This document shows, in pieces, positions 44,454 to 55,859 of a DNA stretch of 64,000 nt; position 1 is the stretch's first letter; every line of letters begins with the position of its first letter. Under the pieces are notes generated by a model, which was given only the letters and a program-made list of their open reading frames with translations, made no database searches and was not told the DNA's origin. Origin of the DNA: Nipponacmea schrenckii (Eukaryota; Mollusca; Gastropoda; Lottiidae); NCBI GenBank assembly GCA_030562195.1, contig CM060200.1, forward strand, positions 28,249,023-28,313,022, written 5' to 3'. Made by a program: the position numbers and the translations under genes.

Positions 44454-46862
44454 TTCTTTCGTTTTATTTTGTCCTGTTTTAGTCTATCTTTTCAATCGAA
44501 TTATTTAACCCGGAGACGAAGTGGAAAGTTTATTGGTCGTGAAATTAGAATGAATTTAAAATGAGGATTGAAATTGTTGAGGGAGTGTTTTCAACGATTA
44601 TTAAAAACTTCAAAGGTTCAGAAAGGAAAATGTTTTAAAGTATTTAATACCTACATTATCACACGAGAATACAATCCTTTCTTTCATATTTCGATTACAA
44701 TTTCATATGTATGATCATTAAAATGCTATAAGCTTTTTTATCCGTTATTGGAAAAAAGTCGAATATAACTCGGCCAATGGTATAAGGATTTACCAAAGAT
44801 TAGTGTGATTAGAATGTAACTATTTAGCATTACAATTAAAAGAGACAGTAAGCCACCCGTTTGTTAAAATTTGAACCTTCAAATCCACATATGTCCAGTA
44901 GCATTAGCTTTTAAAAGTTAAAATGACGGCTCGTCTTATCTTGAAACTCTGTGATGTAAAGAATTAGAAAAAAAATTCCTCCACAATAAAATTCAGTCTC
45001 TTATCTAACGTAATTATGTTCGAGTATAAGCGCACAGCTTGAAAATTCGCTCTCCTAAAGGTGACATGCAACTATAGAATCGTGCCTGATTGTTTACTGC
45101 CCTCTTGATATAGTAACAGGAAAAGAAAATCAGGAAAATTGGCAGCATAGATAAATCAAAAAGATTCCTCAATCTCTATGACCAACCAAACTAGGAAATG
45201 ACATAATATGTCTCATAATTTTAGCTTTCGTCTCATGGTACTTAAATGGAAGCATGAAAGGGAGACAGAAAAATGAAGTGGACCGGAAAGTACCATGTAT
45301 AGAGCTAGGTTGTGCATCACCACGCTTTTTAGCCTATAAATATCACAATGTGGGACTCCCACTTTCAAACAACAAGTGTCCGTAGTTTTACTGAAAAGGA
45401 AAATGGAGACAGAAGAAGACAAGAAAGTACCATATAGAGTTAGCTAGTACTAAGTGAAGCTATTTGGTGTCTCAGTAGGGGTAACATTTATATCAGAAGT
45501 TCACGACAAGTCGACCCGAGTCACTGAGTTGAAACTAGTATCAATATCTCAACCGAATACATAAATCAGTAATCCAACGCTTGTCATTGGTAATTTGATT
45601 CTCGCTATAATTTGTTCTATAACAAAAACTAACTAATCAAAGTTTCAAACGTTTCAGTCATCTACAATTCCCTTTACACTTATCTCCTAATCTCTAGGTT
45701 TCAGTCAACCTTCAAATATTTCGACTAAAAACACGGTTTCTTTATTTCAATGGAAGTGTTGTGATAGCGATAGTTCTCTTCATTTTCTTCGAGTTGTACC
45801 AAAATTAAACTGGAGTTTTGCGTCTTTCTTTTCTGCCACATATCGAATAATGAAGATTTGTAATGTTATAAAGTGTTTGCCATATTGTTAAAAACCATTT
45901 TTTAATTTTCTTGGTTTCTATGTGATAAAATTTGTACATTCCCCACTTTCGTTAATTGGTCAAAATATTGCCTTTATGTCTAATGAATCAGACCATGATC
46001 ACTCAAACCACCTGATGATATTTCGAGGAGACTATTTTTTATGCTTTGTAAATGGGCTTTTATTCGTGTACTTTCTGAATCTTTATGCTACCTCAGTTTT
46101 TCCAAAACCATCCAACGGCAGTGTGTTGGAATAATCACGAAATAAACCTTATCAGTATGCCAAACTTATTGTTGCAAGTGAAGGAATGCTACATCACAAA
46201 CCGAAATCTTTGATATGAAAAAGATATACACTGAGCTGATAGCCAGTAAAAATACTGTCGATAAATCCTAGCCTAGATTGATGAGGTGGATAGATTTCGT
46301 GCCGTGTCACAAGGTTACCGTCGACCAGTGTGAAATGGCGCCATAAAGAAATAGTTCTTCTTAAAAGCAGCCTTACCCCTCACGTATTCATTTCACGGTT
46401 CAAGAAAATACAAACTGTATAAGGTCAAATTTTACCTATTCTTTTCACGTGCACCTATTCTGAAATGTCATTCAAGCGCGAAATTTGCATTTTGTCACGC
46501 GATCTCGCAATATCTCGTGATATCTGATACGGGGTTTAAGAATCTAGTCTAGGTTTCTTGTAAATGGTTTGTCGTCTGTTGTGATAAGATGATTAGAATA
46601 TATTTGATAAGGAATTGTTAAGAGTTTAATATTGTGTTCTTTGTATTTCTTTGCCGCCCTGAATGTTATTTTAATATTCCAAGTGATTGGCTATTACTGA
46701 ATTATCAGTCAACTCCGAAACGAATTCTTTCTCACATTTTAGAAACTTTCAAAATAAATTCGTTCGTTGTTTTCTGTTTGTCTTGGAATGTTTTCGGGCT
46801 TCTAGAAAAATAATTTTTCGAGGTGATCTTACATTTTTTCCCCCAGTAAAAGTAACATTCTC
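44454..46862. other. Gene-poor stretch
   Basis: No supported gene. A diverged short duplication near 45215-45440 repeats GGAGACAGA-AAATGAAG / ATGGAGACAGAAGAAGAC and AAAGTACCAT-TATAGAG. The small frames at 45213-45422 and 45922-46134 show no domain. Confidence 0.4.
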
Positions 46863-46866
46863 TTAA

Positions 46867-47331
46867 AGGGATAATAGGCGTTAGAACGAACATAAAAAAT
46901 TAAGTTCTCTCAAATTTGGACAATAACAGTATATATCCATCAGTGGACTTACCTATACATCGAAATCCCTCATAAATCCGATAAATCCCCAAAATAAAGT
47001 AGTTAATCATAAAACGCTTGAGCCATCCATCAAGCGATTTTCAAATCGTGTAAATATAAAGGGAAGTAACTCTAACATGCGGGTTTTCACGCGTCCTTGA
47101 CCCCTACTGTTGAATTCCACAATGATGTTTTAGCGTTGATTTACCAGACGCTTTTATTCTCAAACTGAATGGAATCGTCGCTGGCTCACTTTTTTTAAAA
47201 TTCCGAATATATTTTTATTGTGGCTTTTTAAAATTTGGTAAAGTGTTGGATGCATACTTATTTAACTAATAGTCAATATGAAACACAAATATAAGCCGTA
47301 GGACGAGTGTATTCTAACGCCTATTATCCCT
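46867..47331. mobile_element. piggyBac-like MITE, TTAA target
   Basis: A 465-bp element flanked by TTAA at 46863-46866 and 47332-47335, with perfect inverted ends AGGGATAATAGGCGTTAGAA. TTAA duplication and exact inverted ends are the signature of piggyBac-mobilised elements. There is no coding capacity. It contains the AAAGGGAAGTAAC motif at 47058-47070. Confidence 0.88.
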
Positions 47332-47335
47332 TTAA

Positions 47336-50300
47336 CAGTGTGGTCGGACATAAACTGCTCTTTTGCCCTTTATGAACTTATCAACAACAGTTAAACTAGC
47401 TCGTTTATTGTGTGGTTTTGTCTGCTGCAAAATACAAATTTGAAGACATAATGTGTGCTCGTGTTTATTTTTCTGTCAACGCAAAGACATTCTAAAACTG
47501 TTCTATCATTTTTGGAGCTACGATTTCAATTTCCATTATAATATTGGAAAAACTTCAAAAGCAAATATTTTGATGAAGATTTGCGTTACGTTGGAATGAT
47601 TGAACAATCCAATCAATCATAGACTTTACGTTCGTGTACAATTAAACAGTAACTTATATATGGATTTGTTGTAAAAATGGTTTGGCCATTTTGATTTTAG
47701 CCAAAGGGAGATAACTGTAATACAGATTGATGGAATATACATTAAATCGATAAGCGTCTTAATTATTATTAAAAGTATAGAATGGTTAGTAATTTGTCTA
47801 CAGTGTGAAATATAAGCTAATAAAGACTGGAGAAGAAAGTCGGTTGTTGTTTTGGCACCTCTATGATTAATGACTGTTTATGTTGGTGGAAAAGATATCT
47901 ACACGATGCCAAATTACTTTTACATTGTTACAGGCCGGGTCGAGTGGGCTGTTGAACGATAGGCAAGGTTTAAAATATGAAATTAACAAATGAGAGTTTG
48001 GAAGATAAATAATAGACGGCGCCACTATTCTCTTACTTAATACATGTACCATTGCTTCAAATGTATCTGGTGAACCTTTTTTTTATCGTTATTTGCTGAA
48101 ACCTTTTGTCACTTTGCTGGTCTCTTCTCAGAATTGTTTTTTTGGTCCACTTGTTCTCATGTAGAGAGGTAGAACGTAAAATTCCATTCATTTCATAGAA
48201 AAGGTTGTTGAACCTTTTTCTGCTCTTCTCTCTTATTTACATTTTTCTGATACTTTTGTACATAGTTTCGATCTGCAACTGTGGTCCTAATCTTCAAGAA
48301 GAGACAAAATTTTGAAGATGTCATTGGGTTCCATCAAATCAGCACTCGTTTCAGAGAATTCACATATCACAATTTTCTTAATATATATCATACTTTATAA
48401 TAACCTCCTTCTCATAGATATCATATCGATAAGATATTGTTCAGCCATTGTTTCATTGTTCATATCCTTCGCTTCATAAATCTTTAAATAAATTATCATA
48501 AAGAAAAGAAATCAAGATAGCGAACTTATAAATTACACCACATTTAACCCTTACAATTGTTTATTTAAGTTTTATGGCCAAGTTTAGAAGATTTATAGAA
48601 AACTCCTAAAATTTTATAGTACATTAAATACTACCACTTGTTTAACCATCCACTCCACACCATTTCAGCATTGACCAGTTCAAAGGTTAGCACCTTTCAT
48701 CCAGACCTATTCATACCATTCCCTTACAGATGACCTAGTGATCTAGACTAGTGATAACACTAGAGGGAGATGTTTACCAAACGACGTCATAAATCAGTGA
48801 AATGTACCGCCATTATTCGTCCTTAGCAACCAGCGACTAGATTGAAAGTTTTATGGGGAAATAAAAGCTGAAAGTATGTCGATGAAGGATTTAAACTGTT
48901 TGAGAATCTGGCAGATGGATGGGATGGGAAACGTGGTGAAAAACATTGTAGGATACAGAGGCGTAAGCTGGAGGGGGTAAGGGCGTTCGACTGGGGATAG
49001 TTTGAACACAAGCCGGAAGCCATATAGTATAGCATACACGCACACTTCCGGATAGGCTCCATACTACCTACCCTTTATACTACTCCCCTTATTGAAAGAA
49101 AATACAAAAGCACGTCTTTAGGGTTGTAGGTTCAAAAGCGATGTTTTGGATATAAAATAGGTCATGATAGCCGATCCTTTTCCTGAGCTTATGAACATGG
49201 TTTTAGTAATGGGCAATCTTAACTTTATCCTAAAAAACGTCAAGATCTCTTGGGCTAAGATTAGCCACCACCCCACCCGCTCCCCTTTTAGTTCACCCCC
49301 CTATGTTAGTGCAGTATTGAAGATCAATAGCTAATATCTCCTAATCGAATAATATCCAATCAATAATAACAGTTTATGATTGACAGTATTGTCATAATCG
49401 ATAACTAAACCTATAATGGTCTATCGATCTATTGTTTCTAATTAAATATGAAAATTAAGATGTTTATTTGCAATCAAGATTATTTTAAGAATATTTACCC
49501 AAATAATAGAAGGTCTGACTAGGAATTATTATCTGAAATAGTACAAAGCATGTAAGATATGCTGTGTGTAGGGACTGCCGGCTTTTTAACGTTTTGCGTG
49601 AGAAGCCATGAAAAGAGGTAGGCCTGAGGTCGATATGTTACTAGCTTTAGCTCATTACGTAAATGAGAGAGAATTTGCATAATGTTTGATAATAGTCGGG
49701 CGACAAAAGACCAATATGCCAAAATCAACATTGCTTAGTTCATTGATTTTACCATGAAATTCCAACGCTAAGGTAGGCTACTTAGTCACAAGTTCCGCGC
49801 TTACATTTAGCAACATCAATTTTACGAAAACTGTCCATGATTGCCGAAACATCAGTCTTACGGTAACTGTCGAGAATTGCCGAAGTGGTGTAGGTGCCTA
49901 TTAAATGTATAAGATCTAAAGTAATCAACTCAATTAGACAACCATCTTGATATTTCCAGTGTATATTCTGACAACTTTCTGATAAATCTCCAATAATCGT
50001 CTGCTACTCTACTTTTCTTCCCGCCCTTTTTTCTTCGGTAGTCCAGCTGCTCTTTGATGTCTACAAATCTGCACGTGGATTTTAGATCTTTTTCTCGCTC
50101 AGTTACCAGTGATCATCGCCTGCTATTCCGCAATATTTATCCTCGTCTGTTTCTTAGCTTAATTCTAGTTCGGTTCTAAGAGATAAAATAATCGTGAAAT
50201 TTTAGCCAAGTGTTGAAGGAACCCATACACGTGATAGATGTTAAATCCATTTCCTGCAAATTTTCTGATTTGTTCTTTGATTCCAAGAGAATTTGTTGAA

Positions 50301-50559
50301 GTATTCACGTTTAGAAATGATTTGGTCACAATGCAAGGCGAGAGGTCCAAACTGCACTATATAAGCTAACATTTAAACATGAATGCGAAATTAACGAAAG
50401 TATTTTTAAAAAGAATAAATGTGCAATCTGTACAGGTCCGTAGCAATACTTATTTGTTCGGAGAGGCAAGTAATTTATTCGGAGGGGCAAATAACTAATA
50501 TATCCGGAGGTACAAGTAACTTATCCGGCATAGGAGTATGGTGTTTTGTTTGACTATAT
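47336..50559. other. Gene-poor stretch
   Basis: Contains CAAAGGGAGATAACTG at about 47702-47717, a 3' fragment of the interspersed repeat at 48150-48205 (AGAGAGGTAGAACGTAAAAT then TTCCATTCATTTCAT), and the diverged relative of the 38828 repeat at 50435-50525. The frames at 47867-48052, 48823-49062, 49519-49731 and 50165-50350 have no recognisable domain. Confidence 0.45.
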
Positions 50560-50840
50560 CTTGCAATTGTTAGAAAAACAAAATTTTCGGATCATTTAAG
50601 GAACGTTTGTTATGGAATATTCGGATTACTTAAGGGATGTTGTAGTAAGCGGAATGATCGGAATATTTAAAGGCCGTTGATAATGGTAAGTGGAATATTC
50701 GGACTATGATTAGAATATTCGGACTATTTATGGGGAGTTTATTACAGTAAAGCGGACTATTCGGACTATTTAAGGGAAGTTTATTATAGTAAAGCGGATT
50801 ATTCGGACTATTTAAGGGAAGTTTATTGTGGTAAAGGTAT
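50560..50840. repeat. ~42-bp tandem repeat (TTCGGACTATTTAAGGGAAG unit)
   Basis: The last two or three copies are close to perfect (TTCGGACTATTTAAGGGAAG, TTTATTATAGTAAAGCGG); earlier copies from about 50585 are diverged. It directly follows the relative of the 38828 repeat. Confidence 0.75.
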
Positions 50841-51064
50841 TTGACTCGACTGTTTGATTCAACCAGTATTTATACAGATGTCTTTCACGGAATAAACCAC
50901 CATCTCAAATTTCTCTCTTCTCTTTCTTTCTCCCTTCTTTATCTTATTTAACATCTTCCCTGTTACTTTTAATTTTAGATCTAACTGATTTTAACTAATC
51001 TCAAACCATAGTGATTTTTCGAATACGCGTACTTGGAAACGCATTTTGCCGTTCGGAAGTCCTG

Positions 51065-51170
51065 TGTGAAAGTTAAAGATCCCTTGACATTTGGAAATTG
51101 AAAGAAAGCTAATGCTGCTGTCCTGGCAAGATTTCCCTCATTGCAAACTACATGGATATACGTCCCTACT
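51065..51170 (+). repeat. Short interspersed repeat, 5' part, copy 5
   Basis: Shows the 5' region absent from most copies: AAAGATCCCTTGACATTTGG, AAATTG, then GCTAATGCTGCTGTCCTGGC and TCATTGCAAACTACATGG. Shares this 5' region with the copy at 60605. Confidence 0.6.
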
Positions 51171-54100
51171 TTCCGATCCCAGTGATTTTTTTTACGTCAT
51201 TTCGTAAATATTAAAAATATAATATTTAATTTCAAGTTAGTGTACTTTTACAATGCTTTCAGACCATAAAAATGTGAAGTTTGTCACACCTCCCTTACAG
51301 ATATTACACGTGAAATGACCCACATTATACACTGAATATCTTCTCTGCAAGAACAATAATTATCATCAACCAATATAATATTTGATTTTATACCAAGATC
51401 TATATAAGGCCCGGTTTAACATAATATTCGAAAGCTTATTTCTTAAACTCTGTACCAGTAACATCTGTTTAAAACCAACCCCCATCCACCTCCTCCCTCC
51501 TCCTCTCAATATCTTTACTTGTAAGTACGAATTGGTCATTGTTTACTAACAAACACCATTAGCTCTGATCTAGACACAACATTGTTACTTAGGAGTATAT
51601 AACATTCCAAACTATATCAGGTACCTGCAATAATAACATGAGCATACGTATCGAAGTAGTTAGTACCTTTGTCATGAATGTAATTGGTATGTAATTAAAT
51701 TAGGTTTACGCCCTTCTTTACCATGGATGGTTGAATATGCACCCCTGCTTGTCAAATAATCAACGAACTGTTGGTTTGGAAATGGGAAATATTCAGATCC
51801 GTCGGTGAAATTTATTCCTTTTCATGATGGTGTGAGCTAACCGATATTCTCAATTCTTTCCAAACTAGTGAGGATCCTGGTAACTTGGAAACTTTTGGAT
51901 TGTAATTCAATAATAGGCGAGTGCTTGATTTCGTTTGATTAGATTTTAACCCCCGTCATAACAAACTTATACTTTATAATATTGCTAAATGTATACATTA
52001 GTACTAATAATATTATATAATGCTTACAGAGTTAATATTTAGTCTACTAATTAGCAGTATTTACAAGGTAATTAACACTTTAATAATTAATATTGCCCAG
52101 AGTTAGTCCAGAGACTTCGACAGATTCATTACGGTAATCTGAATCTGAAACAGACCATCTTTAATTCTGGATGAAGTATTACTTGATGTTCTTGAACAAC
52201 TTGGCTTAATAAGCATTTTCTGTCGTTAAAGTCTGTAGCTACTTCGTTTGGTCGTGTGTTGTATGATATATGGCCCATTGCCTATATATTTCAATGAAAA
52301 ATAATAATCACCAGCATCATCGGACTCAAAATAATAATAATGGTAATGATATGGACAATTATAAAGCACCATCACTGGTGACAAAGCGCAAGTTTTGAGG
52401 ATGAAATTGCAAGGGCGGGGTGTATACTTTTGCTCAACCTATTGGTAAAACGCGGAATCGGTCGGGTGAAAAAATGGTAATGGATGGTTCCGTCGTTTAA
52501 ATCGGTTATGATGATGTCAGTATACAGATTATCGACTGTAAAAAAGATTGTTCGTCAAACTGATTTTATGAAGGGGCGTTCGTTGGTAAAATTTAGAAGT
52601 TACACTCCATTCTGCTTACTTGGCATCAGAAATATCTGTATGGAATAATCTGTAGCGTCCAATTTGTGTTCTGGAAAGAGATATGAGAAAAATAAATTGA
52701 ATTGTATTATATATCACCTGGTAAATACAATATTTGAATGAGTTTAAGTATATATTTATTTGCAACTTGTAAGACCATTTCTGATCACGTCAATACATAT
52801 ACAATTATTAGTATATGCACATAAAATAAATATTGTATTTTTTTTTTAATATTGTGTCTTATACGTGTGATATATAGACCTTTTTGCATTGTGAAATACG
52901 TTAAGTGTATCTTCAGTAATAAATAAAAAGCTTGCAGCATAAATACAATAAAACCGTGTGACGTTATTGAATGAAATTTCATGTTCTCAGTAATAAATCA
53001 AGCCCTTACTTGGACCTTTATGTTTTATCTTATCTTATGTCTAGGGTTAAGATTATACTAAGATTTAAAATAGGATTAGGCGTTAAGTTTAAAATAAAGA
53101 TGGTCCTACCAGGTCCTTACTGATATTTTAAACTACGAGTTTGTCTCGACCTTTGGACGGCAGGTGCGTGATCATATCATTTCTAATCTGAATTGCTCTT
53201 GTTGATATTGAAATAATTTTTTAAGGAACTCGGAATTCGAAACCTGATTTAGTGTTTTCGTGTTGTTTAAGTTCTCTTTTAGTGACAATCTTATCTTTTA
53301 GTTTTGTACCTCTTTATATTCATAGCCTTGTCACTGCATGGTATTACAAAAAAGTATGAAAAGGGTGAATTGCGAACGGTTGCAAGTGAGCTGTATCTCT
53401 CCCATCATCCGATTCTATGAACCCATTCACACCTGGAAAATATAAAGCGTTCCGATCAACGATCGAATTGGCGGAATCCCAACCTTAACAGATTATCTAC
53501 AGTTAAAGGATCGTAGAATTCAGAACTACGAGCACTTACTTACCAATATACATTTAGTATATTTTGTTAAAAAGAACATAAGACTTAACACCCTGTGCCA
53601 CTGCTTTCCTAACTTTGTCAATAGTACACGGTTATAGACATTACTCCCTGACACCAAAACAAGATCACATTTAGGACCCTGACCTGAATAGACCTCTCCC
53701 CAAAAATACGTTCTCTGAATAAATATTACCTGTGAGTATATGATCAGATCTGCCCCAACCTCATTTTCCCAACCCTGGCACCCCCCCCCCCCCGAAAGTC
53801 AGACTACGTAGTCTTTATATCTTAATGTAATACGCAGTACCAATAAACTTTAGTTTCACCTATATAAGTAAGTGTTGCAATAAAACACCCTTTGTTTAAA
53901 TCTCTGACACATTTTTCAATCTCAAGTGTTTATTTGATAAGGTTTTATCTCCAAAATTCTTTTTATGTAATTATTATATGACCCAGCCCTTCTGATCAAT
54001 ATATTAGTCCCTTAACTTGGGGATTTGATTATTTCGGTTTTTTAAGATTGTATATTAATCTCGAATGGGGCAATAAGCCTGATTTCGAGTGTACAAGGTA

Positions 54101-54454
54101 AACCTTAATCCTGGCCGCTTTTTCTCGAAACGCTAGGACATCCTTATAGCATACTTATTAGAATTAAGAATCTTCTCCTCTAACGCGGTTTCTGGGATAA
54201 GCTAGCGCTAAGATCGTTTGGAGAATACTTGGCGAGGCTAATAACCAAACTTCTAATATTTGGTAGAAAAATTTGTTTCACCAAAAATTGCCCCAGTTTT
54301 ATTGTTTGTATTAATTATGAGTACAAAGTCTCTGAGACTTTCAAATTTACTTCTTACTAGAAAATTCCCTTTTCTCTTCTGTATATGATGGGGTATCAAG
54401 AAATGATAATTCTCTTTCTAACACTGATAATTCTGAAGACTCAAATCTTGACAG
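51171..54454. other. Gene-poor AT-rich stretch
   Basis: No supported gene or RNA. A C-homopolymer of about 14 lies near 53782. The minus-strand frame at 52785-52982 has no domain. Confidence 0.4.
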
Positions 54455-54845
54455 TGTACTGTTTCGAGTGTGTTATTTCCATGTAAGAACCATACAGAGT
54501 TTCTTGAGTGTTATTTCAATGTAAAAACCATACAGAGTGTCGTGGGTGTTATTTCCATGTAAGAACCATACAGAGTATCGTGAGTGTTATTTCAATGTAA
54601 GAACCATACGTAGTTTCGTGAGTGTTATTTCCATGTAAGAACCATACGTAGGTTCCTGTGTGCTATTACCATGTAGGAACTATACGTAAATTCGTGTTAT
54701 TTCCATGTAAGAACCATACAGAGTTTCGTGAGTGTTATTTCCATGTAAGAACCATACAGAGTTTCGTGCGTGTTATTTCAATGTAAGAACCATAAAGAGT
54801 TTCGTGAGTGTTATTTCCATGTAAGAACCATACTTAGTTTCGTAT
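54455..54845. repeat. 38-bp tandem repeat, about ten copies
   Basis: The unit starts GTGTTATTTCCATGTAAGAA and continues CCATACAGAGTTTCGTGA. Variants alternate TTTCCATG/TTTCAATG and ACAGAG/ACGTAG. Units are contiguous with no unique spacers. Confidence 0.92.
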
Positions 54846-55556
54846 TAATTAGCAACTGAAACATCGGTACTTTTTGTGTTTTGAAGATGTCTCATCTATG
54901 TGCTGCTTGACACCAATTAGCACTTATATATCGGATATTTAATGTTTCAAATAATGCACAGTAAGAAAACCTTCAGATCAAACGATTATCAAACAGAAAA
55001 TTGCAACTGAATAATCCTTTCAATGAACATTTGCAAGACGTTTTCAACATAATGGAGACTAGTTTCAAACTAAGATTTAATTTATACATTGCATCTTGAA
55101 TACTCAGTTACCTAGGTGACACGTGCTCGTTGAATATATAATTGTAGAAATGTAAACAAAAAGTAACATAACAAAGTAAACAAAAGCTGTCGTATTTTAC
55201 ACCTCAGCTTACCCTCAGTTTGTTTACATTACCTGACAACGTCTATTCTTTATAGCAGACGAATGTCTCTTGTCACCCCTGTCTGGGGACTGTGATGGGT
55301 TTGAATTAGGGACAGGTAGACGAGGATCTCATATCAAAGAGTTAATTTGATTGCGTTTAATAGCCCATCGTACGACCATCAAAGAAAGCATGGAGACAAC
55401 GACAAACGATTCGTTGATGTCAGAAAGCCCTTGATGCTAATTCACATTTAATTAACGTCTCTAATCTGAAATATACGACGATCTTGACAACAATCTAGAT
55501 TTGGCTGTCTAGAGCCGACCAATTATTGGACACTCTTAAAGGTTTGGCTACATTGA

Positions 55557-55850
55557 TGGATTACAGAGGGTGTCCAACCAGCTCCACCAACACAGACCGT
55601 GTCTATTGTCCAACAGGTTTTACCTTACAGACACAATGGTGGTTTTCTTGAAGCAGTTTTCTATGTTGGTTTATCCAATAGATTGAAAGACCTTGGTATT
55701 CTACCAGAAACAAGTATATTCAAAAATATTTCACACATTGGTAGCAACAATTTACACAGATGTGCTTTGTCCAATGACCATTTGGGTGTGGCTTTAGTTA
55801 GCAGATCTTATATAGGTTGGGTACAGAATGATCATTTCGGTCTGAAATAA
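55557..55850 (+). CDS. Possible terminal exon, unknown protein
   Basis: Open frame between TGA (55554) and TAA, with protein-like composition: PAPPTQTVSIVQQVLPYRH, FLEAVFYVGLSNRLKDLG, SHIGSNNLHRCALSNDHLG and SYIGWVQNDHFGLK. An AG at 55565-55566 (GGATTACAG) could be an acceptor in the frame. No ATG is available inside (nominal GTG at 55599). No family is recognised and no partner exons are identified, so it may be a decayed gene or chance. Confidence 0.25.
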   Translation, partial: WITEGVQPAPPTQTVSIVQQVLPYRHNGGFLEAVFYVGLSNRLKDLGILPETSIFKNISHIGSNNLHRCALSNDHLGVALVSRSYIGWVQNDHFGLK

Positions 55851-55859
55851 ACTTTAGTT

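Noticed and set aside
54455..54845. Regular 38-bp array resembling a CRISPR
   Set aside because: Units are contiguous without unique spacers, and the context is animal nuclear DNA; it is a minisatellite.
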